Virus record (IMG/VR): IMGVR_UViG_3300037485_000923
Coordinates: 1 to 36,637 of that record
Reading direction: 5' to 3' (one strand)
DNA length: 36,637 nt
Source: a virus
The translations under genes were made by a program, and so were the position numbers. Positions 21,977 to 29,568 of the stretch are shown piece by piece (position 1 is the stretch's first letter; every line of letters begins with the position of its first letter). The notes beneath the pieces were generated by a model. The model did no database searches, was not told where the DNA came from, and saw nothing but the letters and a program-made list of their open reading frames with translations.

Positions 21977-22803
21977 AAATACACAACATTGAGCAACGCA
22001 CACCGGAATGGTATGCAATCCGTAGAGGAGTTTTTACCGCATCAGGAGTGGGCGAATACGCGCTGGAACCTGTCAGGGTCACGCTAACCGTCGATGATAT
22101 TAAAACGGAGCTAGACGCGCTAGGCATCCCTCGCAAAGGCATTACTAAAAAGGACGACTTGATCTCGCTATTGCCAGATCCAGCAAAATACGAGGAGCTA
22201 ACAAAGGGCGCATTGACCGCGATTCTTAAATCCATTTCAGACGAAAAACCAAAAGACGCTTGGCAAATCGAGATGGAGGATAAGGCGGAAAAGGCGATGC
22301 TATACAATATCCCAGTGCAGCGTGGCAACGCGCTAGAGGACGATGCGCGTAAGTATTACGAGCAGCGAACAGGATATGAGGTTACGCAGGTGGGATTTAT
22401 CACGCACGACACAGGTGGGTTTGGATGCTCGCCGGATGGGTTGATCTACAAGAGCAGGCTCTACGAACATGCTGGCAATATCACAATCATTGATGATGTT
22501 CCGGCTCACGGCCTAGAGATTAAATGCCCGATGCCAGAGACGCACATGCGCTATTTGCTGGATGGCAAACTGCCGGATGACTACGAACTCCAGGTGCATA
22601 TGTCGATGGCTGTCACCGGGTTAAACCGCTGGGACTTCCTGAGCTACTGCCCCGGCGAGGCGCAGCTATTGATGACCATCGAGCGCACCGAATACACCGA
22701 CCAGCTAGAGGCCGGATTGAAACGCCTAGTGGCTGAAAAACGCAAAATCAAAGCCAAATTGGGCGCACTATGGACTGCTGAAAAGGAACGGGGGATCGCG
22801 TGA
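21973..22803 (+). CDS. YqaJ-family exonuclease with internal SAP-like domain
   Basis: This is a 276-residue protein. 'QRTPEWYAIRRGVFTASGVGEY' (8-29) is the YqaJ/lambda-exonuclease opening. Catalytic residues appear as Glu122 in GNALEDDARKYYE, Asp155 in SPDGL, and Glu182/Lys184 in LEIKC, with 'LQVHMSMAVTG' closing the core. Residues about 40-68 (TVDDIKTELDALGIPRKG...KDDLISLL) read as a SAP-like DNA-binding helix-loop-helix placed between the opening motif and the catalytic core, which is unusual. It would resect DNA for the RecT-like partner. I start at the ATG overlapping the previous stop. Confidence 0.85.
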   Translation: MKIHNIEQRTPEWYAIRRGVFTASGVGEYALEPVRVTLTVDDIKTELDALGIPRKGITKKDDLISLLPDPAKYEELTKGALTAILKSISDEKPKDAWQIEMEDKAEKAMLYNIPVQRGNALEDDARKYYEQRTGYEVTQVGFITHDTGGFGCSPDGLIYKSRLYEHAGNITIIDDVPAHGLEIKCPMPETHMRYLLDGKLPDDYELQVHMSMAVTGLNRWDFLSYCPGEAQLLMTIERTEYTDQLEAGLKRLVAEKRKIKAKLGALWTAEKERGIA

Positions 22804-23258
22804 CTATCATTGGAATTGATCCAGGTGGGAGTGGTGGCATCGCATGGATCGCCAACGGCAAAGCCTGCGTCGAGAAAATGCCGGAAACATTGCAAGATCT
22901 CTGGGAGCTAATCGACAACATCCGCCTCGCGTCTCAAATCGAGGTTGGCCGGCATTGCGATAACACCCACATCCGCGCATATCTAGAGCAGGTCCACAGC
23001 TCACCGCAAATGGGTGTGAAATCCTCCTTTACGTTTGGCAACGGTTTCGGGCATCTGGAAATGGCACTGACAGCCGCAGGTATCCCGTTTGAGCGTGTCA
23101 GACCACAGGTGTGGCAAAAGGCCATGGGCTGCATGACCGGAGGCGACAAAAACGTGTCTAAACGCAAAGCGCAGGAGCTTTTCCCGCACATTAAATGCAC
23201 TCACGCAACGTCTGACGCCCTACTGATTGCTGAGTTTGGACGCCGGAAAAACAATTAG
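22800..23258 (+). CDS. RuvC-like Holliday junction resolvase
   Basis: This is a 152-residue protein with GTG start overlapping the exonuclease stop (GTGA). 'IIGIDPGGSGG' supplies Asp7, 'AYLEQVHSSPQMGVKSSFTFGNGFG' Glu63, and 'ATSDALLIAEFG' Asp139: the acidic set of RNase H-fold resolvases, as in phage RuvC-like proteins. It would resolve branched intermediates of replication/recombination before packaging. It ends 6 nt before a GTTGC array. Confidence 0.8.
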   Translation: MTIIGIDPGGSGGIAWIANGKACVEKMPETLQDLWELIDNIRLASQIEVGRHCDNTHIRAYLEQVHSSPQMGVKSSFTFGNGFGHLEMALTAAGIPFERVRPQVWQKAMGCMTGGDKNVSKRKAQELFPHIKCTHATSDALLIAEFGRRKNN

Positions 23259-23264
23259 AAAATT

Positions 23265-23293
23265 ACGCAACTTTTGAGTTGCACAAACGCAAC
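23265..23293 (+). promoter_or_regulatory. GTTGC array, copy with inverted first half-site
   Basis: GCAAC, 6 nt, GTTGC, 6 nt, GCAAC, inside ACGCAACTTTTGAGTTGC and ACAAACGCAAC. It starts 6 nt after the resolvase stop and lies 20 nt before the next ATG. The first half-site is GCAAC here but GTTGC in the other copies, so the pairing partner switches; the centre and right half-sites are conserved. The flank GAAAAA is shared with the other plus-strand copies. Confidence 0.65.
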
Positions 23294-23313
23294 ACGCAAG
23301 CCAAGGTCTGCAC

Positions 23314-23619
23314 ATGTCCAACACCGCTACCGACAATTCCATTATTATCGCGCAATCAAAAGACTGCCCATCTTCCACAATCTTTGAGATCGTGAAAGAG
23401 ACTGAAAAGGCGATTCAAATCAAGAATTGCGATATTGAACCCAAGCACGCTTTTCCAGTGTGGATTCCAAGATCACAAATTGGAACTGATACAATTAGCG
23501 TTCCGAAATGCGGCGACATGCCAGCCGTTACCGTTAAACGGATGTATTTCAAGCCATCTGTTTTTCGGATGATGGATAAGCCTTGGAAGCGCGTCGCCGT
23601 TGGATTTTCCTGCTACTAA
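23314..23619 (+). CDS. Unrecognised cargo gene of repeat cassette 1
   Basis: This is a 101-residue protein beginning MSN, 20 nt after the GTTGC array. It has 'EIVKETEKAIQIKNCDIEPKHAFPVWIPRSQI', then 'ISVPKCGDMPAVTVKRMYFKPSVFRMMDKPWKRVAVGF', a mixed alpha/beta protein with several Cys and a basic C-terminal half. No known domain. It is followed by a T-loop hairpin before the next gene. The start region ATGTCCAACACC is nearly the same as that of the 19367 gene, although the proteins are unrelated. Confidence 0.65.
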   Translation: MSNTATDNSIIIAQSKDCPSSTIFEIVKETEKAIQIKNCDIEPKHAFPVWIPRSQIGTDTISVPKCGDMPAVTVKRMYFKPSVFRMMDKPWKRVAVGFSCY

Positions 23620-23627
23620 CCACTCAC

Positions 23628-23646
23628 CGGAGGTTCGATCCCTCCG
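23628..23646 (+). other. tRNA T-loop-like hairpin 1
   Basis: CGGAGG and CCTCCG form a 6-bp stem closing the loop TTCGATC. With G53-C61 closing, U54, U55, C56 and A58 present, this is the exact layout of a tRNA T-arm, but no acceptor, D or anticodon arm is present around it. It lies 13 nt before the ATG at 23660. Two related hairpins are at 31174 and 32459. Confidence 0.65.
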
Positions 23647-23659
23647 CAATAAAAACAAC

Positions 23660-23926
23660 ATGACCAAAAAACAAAGAATACTCCGCGACATTGCGGATAT
23701 CGAACGATCATTTGACCGTCTAGGCGAGGCCGCAGAACTCGTCCACAAAGCCAGCATCATGGACTTCGACGGCGAGTTTATGGACTCCAACAAATGCTTG
23801 ATTTGGGATCTGGTGAACGTAATCGACCCAAGCGAATGCCTTGCTGACTACCTCAGATACCGCAAGGTATCGCCTGACCAGGTGGCAGATGCAATCCTTG
23901 CATGGAGGACTGAAAATGACCGCTGA
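23660..23926 (+). CDS. Unrecognised small acidic protein
   Basis: This is an 88-residue protein starting after T-loop hairpin 1. 'TKKQRILRDIADIERSFDRLGEAAELVHKASIMDFDGEFMDSNKCLIWDLVNVIDPSECLADYLRYRKVSPDQVADAILAWRTEN' is helical and acidic; no family is recognised. Its end overlaps the next small gene by 11 nt. Its position between repeat cassette 1 and the helicase-methyltransferase suggests an accessory role. Confidence 0.6.
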   Translation: MTKKQRILRDIADIERSFDRLGEAAELVHKASIMDFDGEFMDSNKCLIWDLVNVIDPSECLADYLRYRKVSPDQVADAILAWRTENDR

Positions 23927-24029
23927 ACAACTAACCGCCGACCTCGCCGCATCACGCGCCATGGTAATCGCGCTCCAAATCAAACTAACTATCGCGCTCG
24001 AAAAGATCGCTGAATTATCGAAAAGATGA
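23916..24029 (+). CDS. Very small hydrophobic helical protein
   Basis: This 37-residue ORF starts inside the end of the previous gene. 'TAEQLTADLAASRAMVIALQIKLTIALEKIAELSKR' is one amphipathic helix. Its stop overlaps the ATG of the helicase-methyltransferase gene, so it may serve chiefly as a translational coupler. Real expression is uncertain. Confidence 0.45.
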   Translation: MTAEQLTADLAASRAMVIALQIKLTIALEKIAELSKR

Positions 24030-26224
24030 ACTACGACGAATTTATTGAACAGAAAAGCCGAAAGGCTATGGCATACGGATTCGAGCCGTATGAAATCACC
24101 GCGCCATTATTCGACTGGCAAAAACATGTTGCGTCATGGGCGGTGCGTAAAGGCCGTGCAGCATTGTTCGAGGAGTGCGGACTAGGTAAAACTCTGCAAC
24201 AACTCGAGTGGGCATCACAGATCACAAGGTATACTGGGAAACCAGTCATTGTTCTGACTCCACTTTCGGTGGCAAATCAAACCCAACGCGAGGCCGTTAA
24301 ATTTGGATACACAGCAAAAGTTGTCGCTGAGGAATCAGAAATTGACGGGCCTGGAATCTATATCACCAACTACGACAAGCTCGATCATTTCGAGAATGTT
24401 GATTTTGGAGGCGTGGTTTTAGACGAGTCGTCAATCCTCAAAAACTTCAAAGGATCGACAAGAATCGCGCTCACTAAACGATTTGAGGCAACGCAATTTC
24501 GCCTTTGCTGCACTGCTACTCCATCTCCGAATGACTATACCGAGTTTGGGCAGCATGCCGATTTCCTTGGGATTTGCTCGCCCAGTCAAATGCTGGCGAC
24601 GTATTTCATCAACGACACATTCACCACTGGCGATTGGAGGCTTAAAAAACATGCCGAAAATGTATTCTGGGAATGGGTCAGTTCATGGGCTGCATGTATC
24701 TCAAAGCCGTCTGACATTGGATTTGATGACGAGGGATACAATCTGCCTGCGTTAAATCTGAACACTATCATCGTCGATGTGGACGAAGTGAGCGGAAGAA
24801 AAGAGGGCGAGCTTATCCGGTTTGCCGATCTATCTGCAACGACTATGCACCAGGAGCTACGCATGACGGCGCAAGACCGGGTAAACGCAGTGGCAGACCT
24901 AGCCAACAACTCTGACGAGTCATGGCTGGTATGGTGTAACACGAATACCGAAAGCGAAATGCTCACAAAAGCAATTCCTGATGCTGTGGAAGTGCGCGGA
25001 AGCCACACGCCTAAATACAAGGAAAAGGCTATCAGCGATTTCCTCGATGGCACAAAGAGAGTTATTATTTCCAAGGCTGGCATGATGGGCTACGGGCTGA
25101 ATTTTCAGCATTGCCGCAACGTGGCATTTGTTGGGTTATCATACTCGTTTGAGGATTTCTACCAAGCTCTCCGCAGATCATACAGATTTGGACAGAAACG
25201 CGAGGTGAATGCATTTGTGATCCACGCCACTACCGAGGGACCGATCATGAAAACGATCAAAAGAAAAATGAAACAGCATGAGGAAATGCAGCAACAAATG
25301 AAGATTGCCGCCGAGTGCTTTAAGGATTCCGAAACAAAAAGAATGACCATGAAAACAGAAATTGACAAAAAACAAAACGACAATTGGACACTATACCACG
25401 GCGATTGCGTTCGCGTTGCTAGGGAAATTGAAGATCACTCAATCGACTTCTCAGTATTTTCGCCACCATTCGCTGACCTGTTCACATACAGTAATGATTT
25501 GCAGGACATGGGCAATTGCGAGGGGTTGGACGACTTCACGAAACATTTCGAGATACTCATCGCGGAGATGAAACGGATCATGGTTCCTGGCCGCGAGGTG
25601 GCTGTGCATTGCGTCGATTTGCTATCTACGAAATGGAAAACCGGAGCAATCCAGTTCCAAGATTTCAGCGGTGAGATCATCCGCGCATTTTGGCGTCATG
25701 GATTTCTTTTCCACTCGCGCATTTGCATTTGGAAAAACCCAGTCACCGAGATGCAGCGGACGAAAGCACACGGATTGCTCCACGCCACGCTTAAAAAAGA
25801 CAGCTCAGATTCACGAGTTGGGTGTGCTGACTATTTGCTCGTTTTTAAAGCACCGGGCAAAAATCCAAAACCCATCACGAAGGACGCTACGCAGTTTCCG
25901 GTGTCATGGTGGCAAGAGGTGGCTAGTCCAGTCTGGATGACAATTGACCAAGGCAACGTCCTTAATAAATCCGGCGCGAGAGATCACCAAGACGAGAAAC
26001 ACATATGCCCATTGCAACTCGATGTCATTGAGCGAGCAATCACGCTATGGAGCAATCCCGGCGATTTGGTCTACTCGCCATTCACCGGCATCGGCAGCGA
26101 GGGAGTTGGAGCATTGCGACTTGGCCGTCAGTTTGTCGGGAGTGAACTCAAAGAGTCGTATTTCCAACAAGCCTGCGGAAATCTGAATAACGCGACCGCG
26201 CAGCAGGAAATGAGATTGTTTTAA
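24026..26224 (+). CDS. SF2/SNF2-type helicase fused to a DNA methyltransferase
   Basis: This is a 732-residue protein. The N-terminal half is an SF2 ATPase: Walker A 'EECGLGKTLQQL' (about 50-60), DESS Walker B (133-136), 'CTATPSPND' motif III (162-170), and an SNF2-like motif VI 'SYRFGQKREV' near 386. After a Lys/Met-rich linker comes a methyltransferase with SPPF at 479-482 (motif IV, N4-cytosine or N6-adenine type) and 'YSPFTGIGSEGVGALRLGRQFVGSEL' at 683 (AdoMet-binding). The order IV then I is the beta class. Such fusions occur in phages and probably protect or remodel the phage genome. Confidence 0.85.
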   Translation: MNYDEFIEQKSRKAMAYGFEPYEITAPLFDWQKHVASWAVRKGRAALFEECGLGKTLQQLEWASQITRYTGKPVIVLTPLSVANQTQREAVKFGYTAKVVAEESEIDGPGIYITNYDKLDHFENVDFGGVVLDESSILKNFKGSTRIALTKRFEATQFRLCCTATPSPNDYTEFGQHADFLGICSPSQMLATYFINDTFTTGDWRLKKHAENVFWEWVSSWAACISKPSDIGFDDEGYNLPALNLNTIIVDVDEVSGRKEGELIRFADLSATTMHQELRMTAQDRVNAVADLANNSDESWLVWCNTNTESEMLTKAIPDAVEVRGSHTPKYKEKAISDFLDGTKRVIISKAGMMGYGLNFQHCRNVAFVGLSYSFEDFYQALRRSYRFGQKREVNAFVIHATTEGPIMKTIKRKMKQHEEMQQQMKIAAECFKDSETKRMTMKTEIDKKQNDNWTLYHGDCVRVAREIEDHSIDFSVFSPPFADLFTYSNDLQDMGNCEGLDDFTKHFEILIAEMKRIMVPGREVAVHCVDLLSTKWKTGAIQFQDFSGEIIRAFWRHGFLFHSRICIWKNPVTEMQRTKAHGLLHATLKKDSSDSRVGCADYLLVFKAPGKNPKPITKDATQFPVSWWQEVASPVWMTIDQGNVLNKSGARDHQDEKHICPLQLDVIERAITLWSNPGDLVYSPFTGIGSEGVGALRLGRQFVGSELKESYFQQACGNLNNATAQQEMRLF

Positions 26225-26227
26225 TCC

Positions 26228-26467
26228 ATGAAAACCATCTGCCAGCACAACCGACCCAGCGACATCTGCGGAGTCTGCAATCCGATCCCGAGTAAACCGC
26301 TCTCAACCGGCATGCGCGAATGCTACGCCGCATTTATGACGCTTTACCCGTGGCGAAAAACCGAGCTGCCGACCTACGAGTCTTGGATTCTCTCCGACGA
26401 TGATGACGCGAGGAAATTCCGGCAGGGATGGGCCGCGAGGGCGAGCGGGCCTTGGGGAGATCGTTGA
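26228..26467 (+). CDS. Small Cys-motif protein
   Basis: This is a 79-residue protein. The N-terminus 'KTICQHNRPSDICGVCNP' holds a short Cys/His cluster (C-x-H ... C-x-x-C) that could bind zinc; the rest, 'MRECYAAFMTLYPWRKTELPTYESWILSDDDDARKFRQGWAARA', is a generic small phage domain with an acidic run. Its start follows the helicase stop after 3 nt. No family named with confidence. It is followed by a 174-bp stretch that contains a strong terminator. Confidence 0.6.
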   Translation: MKTICQHNRPSDICGVCNPIPSKPLSTGMRECYAAFMTLYPWRKTELPTYESWILSDDDDARKFRQGWAARASGPWGDR

Positions 26468-26567
26468 AATGATTGTTTGCATGATCCAAGAATTGAGATA
26501 ACCTGACGCCGCCTGAGCACGGAGTGAGACCCGCAGGCAACCATAGCAATGAAGTTTAACCAAACAT

Positions 26568-26641
26568 CCTCAAACTCTCCTCATCCGCCCGTCATTGCCG
26601 GGGTCTCAACGGGTGGCGAGAGTTTGGGGATTTTTGTTTTT
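26568..26641 (+). terminator. Long-stem intrinsic terminator with U-tract running to an ATG
   Basis: CCTCAAACTCTC (26568-26579) pairs with GAGAGTTTGGGG (26618-26629), 12 bp with one G-U. Inside, CCGCCCGT (26585-26592) pairs with ACGGGTGG (26609-26616), 8 bp. It is followed by ATTTTTGTTTTT. The last T is directly before the ATG of the HNH gene at 26642, so termination and translation start overlap. Confidence 0.8.
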
Positions 26642-27181
26642 ATGGAACGTAAACCAATTGGAAAAAGACTAAGATTTGAAATCTTTGCAAGAGACGGATT
26701 TACCTGCCGCTATTGTGGCCGGCAATCAGACACAGTGATTTTGCATATCGACCACATCCATCCTGTTTGCCAGGGCGGAACAAATGATCCAAGCAATCTC
26801 ATCACCTCGTGCGTTGATTGTAACCTTGGGAAAGCTGGCAAGAAAATAGACCAGCATGCCCCATCTGAATCATCGCGCTTGAGTATGGCTCAGGATTTAA
26901 GGGAGCAGGCACAGCTTGCGTCTTTAGCTGTTGATGCGGCGAAAGCCACAACACAAAAAAGAGCGATGATGATCGCCTTTTGGAATGAGCAAACCGGGCG
27001 CGAACTTTACGATAAAACTACAATTCAAACGATTTTCTCATACGTCCAAGAATACGGAGAATCTGTTGTTTACGGATGGATTGAAAAGGCGGCGTTTAAT
27101 TGCCCGACCGATACGCGGATGGGGAAATACATCAGCGGAATCCGTAGATCCACTAAAGCAGAAACCCAAGACGACGCATGA
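26642..27181 (+). CDS. HNH nuclease-domain protein
   Basis: This is a 179-residue protein. 'FARDGFTCRYCGRQSD' (15-30), 'LHIDHIHPVCQGGTNDPSNLITSCVDCNLGKAGK' (34-67) give an HNH domain: Cys22/25 and Cys57/60 for zinc, His38, Asn52 and 'CNLGKAG' closing it. The C-terminal 100 residues are helical, unlike a plain homing endonuclease. It may be a nicking nuclease or a replication factor; the replication genes follow. I start at 26642 rather than 26549, because the latter would place the terminator hairpin in the coding region. Confidence 0.7.
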   Translation: MERKPIGKRLRFEIFARDGFTCRYCGRQSDTVILHIDHIHPVCQGGTNDPSNLITSCVDCNLGKAGKKIDQHAPSESSRLSMAQDLREQAQLASLAVDAAKATTQKRAMMIAFWNEQTGRELYDKTTIQTIFSYVQEYGESVVYGWIEKAAFNCPTDTRMGKYISGIRRSTKAETQDDA

Positions 27182-28095
27182 AACGGCCATCATTTCAGTT
27201 TTACCCATCCGACTGGCTGCGTGATACAGGGTTGAGAACATGCTCTGTTGGCGCAAGAGGATTGTGGATGGACATGATTTGCTTTATGCACGAGGGAACG
27301 CCTTACGGAGTCTTAAAGGTTGGAAGCAAGGTTATCCTTCCATCCAACCTTGCATCAATGGTGGGAGCAACCTTGCAAGATGTTGAAGGATGGCTTGAGG
27401 AGCTTGAATCCGTGCATGTCTTTGATCGTGACGAAAACGGCGCAATTATGAGCAGAAGAATGATTCGTGATGAAAACACCCGTGAATTAAGGGCTGCAGG
27501 CGGAAAGCTAGGGGGAAATCCAGTCTTAAAACAAGGCAAGGTTAACCTTCAGTCCAACCTTAAGGATAACCTAAAAAGCGAAACCAAGGTTAAGCAAAAT
27601 CCAACCCCTTCATCTTCATCTGCATCTTCGTTTTCATCTTCATCTACATCTACTATTTCATCTACCCAAGAAAAGAACTCATCCGCTGACGCAGACGAGA
27701 TCGATTTTTTCTCTAAGCCTCAAATCACTTCGAAGAAAGAAACCGTATCCCCAGAGGGAACAACATTCGCCCATTGGTTCCGTGACACATTGCCCGAGAA
27801 AACCAACATGCCAGACAGGTGGGAAAAATCATTTGCCCAAACCTACGATGACCTCGTGCGCTTAGACGGACGAGATGGCGCCGAGATCCGCCGAGTCTGC
27901 CAATGGGCGCGGAACGACAGTTTCTGGTCCAGCAATTTCCAATCGCCTGCCAAGCTGAGAAAGCGGAACAAAGACGGAATTCAGTATTACGACGTATTTT
28001 TGGAAAAAGCCCACCAGGTGAAACGAGCCGTGCAAAAAGGCACGATTGAAAACATCCAGCTTAAAATCCTAAACGGACCGGATAAAAACGTTTGA
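27178..28095 (+). CDS. Replication initiation-like protein (DUF1376-type N-terminus)
   Basis: This is a 305-residue protein. 'FQFYPSDWLRDTGLRTCSVGARGLWMDMICFMHEGTPYGVL' is the N-terminal pattern of phage replisome organisers (YPxDW, G-x-x-G-L-W), with a winged-helix-like section to about residue 105. Residues 145-180 are a Ser-rich linker (SSSSASSFSSSSTSTISS), followed by a C-terminal domain with 'FAHWFRDTLPE' and 'AQTYDDLVRLDGRDGAEIRRVCQWARND' as in helicase-loading/primosome proteins. It works with the DnaC-like and DnaB-like genes that follow. Confidence 0.75.
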   Translation: MKRPSFQFYPSDWLRDTGLRTCSVGARGLWMDMICFMHEGTPYGVLKVGSKVILPSNLASMVGATLQDVEGWLEELESVHVFDRDENGAIMSRRMIRDENTRELRAAGGKLGGNPVLKQGKVNLQSNLKDNLKSETKVKQNPTPSSSSASSFSSSSTSTISSTQEKNSSADADEIDFFSKPQITSKKETVSPEGTTFAHWFRDTLPEKTNMPDRWEKSFAQTYDDLVRLDGRDGAEIRRVCQWARNDSFWSSNFQSPAKLRKRNKDGIQYYDVFLEKAHQVKRAVQKGTIENIQLKILNGPDKNV

Positions 28096-28112
28096 AATAA
28101 ACCAACGAAATT

Positions 28113-28304
28113 ATGAAAAACGAAATGAACGAAATACCAACGCCGGAAACGAATGAATTACGCGACCTATACGAAAACCACGAACACCGCGCCAATGTTG
28201 GCGACATTTGGGATTTGTGCGAGTGTTTGGAAAATCGCCTTGCCGCGGCTAGAGTCGCGCTGGACAAATTGGCGAGGCTAGAACTAACCGCGCCAAAACC
28301 ATGA
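28113..28304 (+). CDS. Small protein with TPETNELRDL...CLENRLAAAR motif
   Basis: This is a 63-residue acidic helical protein. 'EIPTPETNELRDLYENHEHRANVGDIWDLCECLENRLAAARVALDKLARL' belongs to the same broad small phage family as the minus-strand gene at 18783-19073 (a TPxTD start and a C-L-E-N-R/E-R-E helix). Function is unknown. It sits between replication genes with ATGA overlap downstream, so it is co-expressed with the loader. Confidence 0.6.
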   Translation: MKNEMNEIPTPETNELRDLYENHEHRANVGDIWDLCECLENRLAAARVALDKLARLELTAPKP

Positions 28305-28843
28305 GCGAAACCACATCAGACGGATGGGGCGCGAGATACATCGTCCCAATCCAAAACACGAGCCAGCGATGGGCGCAGGCGTATAACCAGGCATCCAGCA
28401 TCGTCGCTAAAAACGGCGTTGTCATCATCGTGGGCGACCGAGGCCGTGGCAAAACGCGCATTGCCGCAGAGATTTCCCGCGATGGCAATTTTCCAAACGA
28501 TCTAGCGAGCCGCGAAAAAACATCGTGCTATCGCCGCGCAACCGAGATCATTTGCGAGCTACGAACCGCGATGATTTCCCGAGTTGGCGAAACCGCGACG
28601 ATCCGGCGTCTATCCGCCGTTGGTTTGCTCGTGATAGACGAGTTCCAGGATCGGAGCGAAACCGAGTGGGAAAACCGCATGATTTCCACGATCCTTGACC
28701 GCCGCTATGCCGATAACCTGCCGACCATCCTGATTGCTAACCTCAAAATAAACGACCTCCCCAACAAAATTTCAGATTCCGTAATCTCCCGAGCCAACGA
28801 ATGCGGTGGGGTTGTGGTGTGTGATTGTGAATATTTCCGATAA
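28301..28843 (+). CDS. DnaC-like ATPase, helicase loader
   Basis: This is a 180-residue protein with Walker A 'VIIVGDRGRGKTRIAAEI' (about residues 44-56) and a Walker B/sensor 'RRLSAVGLLVIDEFQDRSETEWENRMISTILDRRY' (about 106-140), then a sensor II-like 'LPTILIANLKINDLPNKISDSVISRANECGG'. This is the compact AAA+ layout of DnaC/IstB-type loaders. A short N-terminal segment before the Walker box is probably the partner-contact part. It is between the initiator-like and DnaB-like genes. The stop lies 5 nt before the methyltransferase ATG. Confidence 0.8.
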   Translation: MSETTSDGWGARYIVPIQNTSQRWAQAYNQASSIVAKNGVVIIVGDRGRGKTRIAAEISRDGNFPNDLASREKTSCYRRATEIICELRTAMISRVGETATIRRLSAVGLLVIDEFQDRSETEWENRMISTILDRRYADNLPTILIANLKINDLPNKISDSVISRANECGGVVVCDCEYFR

Positions 28844-28848
28844 CAAAA

Positions 28849-29568
28849 ATGAAACAACAAAAACTAAATGAGCTACATCTTTTTGCAGGAGCTGGGGGAG
28901 GAATCCTCGGCGGAATCCTTTGCGGACATACCTGCGTCTGTGCTGTCGAGATTGAACCTTACCCACGAAAGGTATTGCTGCAACGGCAACGCGACGGAAT
29001 CCTGCCGAGATTCCCAATCTGGGACGACGTGCAAACATTTGACGGCAGACCATGGAGAGGCAAGGTTGACATCGTTTGCGGTGGATTCCCCTGCCAGGAC
29101 ATCAGCGCAGCCGGTAAAGGAGCGGGACTCAGCGGGGAGCGGTCTGGATTGTGGACCGAGATGGCCAGGATCGTTTGCGAGATTAGACCCCAATACGTCA
29201 TCGTGGAAAACTCACCAATTCTCACTTCTAGGGGGCTTGGAGTCGTTCTCGGAGACTTGGCCGAGATGGGGTATGATGCGCGATGGGGAGTGCTGGGATC
29301 TGATATCGTTGGAGCCGATCATCACCGCGCCAGAATCTGGATGGTTGCCGACTCCAACATGCGCGGACTCGAAAAATGCAGGGGGGAGGCAAAACCAATA
29401 CGACCTCAGCAAACACGCGAGGGTAATTACCGGCAAGCGTCTGAGCGTCCACTACTCGGAATGGACGATGGATTGGCCTCATGGGTGGACAGACATCACG
29501 CCATTGGGAACGGACAAGTTCCAAGCGTGGCTAGACTCGCATGGGAAACTTTAACACAACAAAAATGA
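28849..29568 (+). CDS. C5 cytosine DNA methyltransferase
   Basis: This 239-residue enzyme methylates cytosine C5, probably shielding phage DNA. Motif I is FAGAGGG (12-18), motif IV GGFPCQ with catalytic Cys82, motif VI 'VIVENS' (117-122), motif VIII 'HHRARIWMVA' (158-167), and motif X 'AIGNGQVP' (218-225). The target-recognition section between VIII and X is short (about 50 residues), so the enzyme is small for the family. Most of the gene is also open in the +1 frame (28868-29554). The end overlaps the DnaB ATG (ATGA). Confidence 0.85.
   Translation: MKQQKLNELHLFAGAGGGILGGILCGHTCVCAVEIEPYPRKVLLQRQRDGILPRFPIWDDVQTFDGRPWRGKVDIVCGGFPCQDISAAGKGAGLSGERSGLWTEMARIVCEIRPQYVIVENSPILTSRGLGVVLGDLAEMGYDARWGVLGSDIVGADHHRARIWMVADSNMRGLEKCRGEAKPIRPQQTREGNYRQASERPLLGMDDGLASWVDRHHAIGNGQVPSVARLAWETLTQQK
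28868..29554 (+). CDS. Overprinted second frame inside the C5 methyltransferase gene
   Basis: This is a 228-codon open frame, +1 relative to the methyltransferase, covering nearly all of it. The product contains 'SFAVDSPARTS', 'SFSETWPRWGMMRDGECW', 'SGWLPTPTCADSKN', and 'SVHYSEWTMDWPHGWTDITPLGTDKFQAWLDSHGK'. The order of a WPRxGMMRxGE box, an LPTPTxxD box and an EWxMxxPxGWTDxxPL box is known to me from phage proteins encoded next to such methyltransferases. That supports true dual coding. An alternative is that the motifs are side effects of the methyltransferase frame. Translation is unproven. Confidence 0.45.
   Translation: MSYIFLQELGEESSAESFADIPASVLSRLNLTHERYCCNGNATESCRDSQSGTTCKHLTADHGEARLTSFAVDSPARTSAQPVKERDSAGSGLDCGPRWPGSFARLDPNTSSWKTHQFSLLGGLESFSETWPRWGMMRDGECWDLISLEPIITAPESGWLPTPTCADSKNAGGRQNQYDLSKHARVITGKRLSVHYSEWTMDWPHGWTDITPLGTDKFQAWLDSHGKL

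Noticed and set aside
23620-23660. tRNA gene
   Set aside because: The T-arm-like hairpin is perfect, but no D-arm, anticodon arm or acceptor stem can be folded with it, and the upstream bases are inside a coding region. The same holds at 31174 and 32459.
26549-26641. Longer start for the HNH protein
   Set aside because: It would translate the whole terminator hairpin and U-tract. The ATG at 26642 gives the normal HNH N-terminus.
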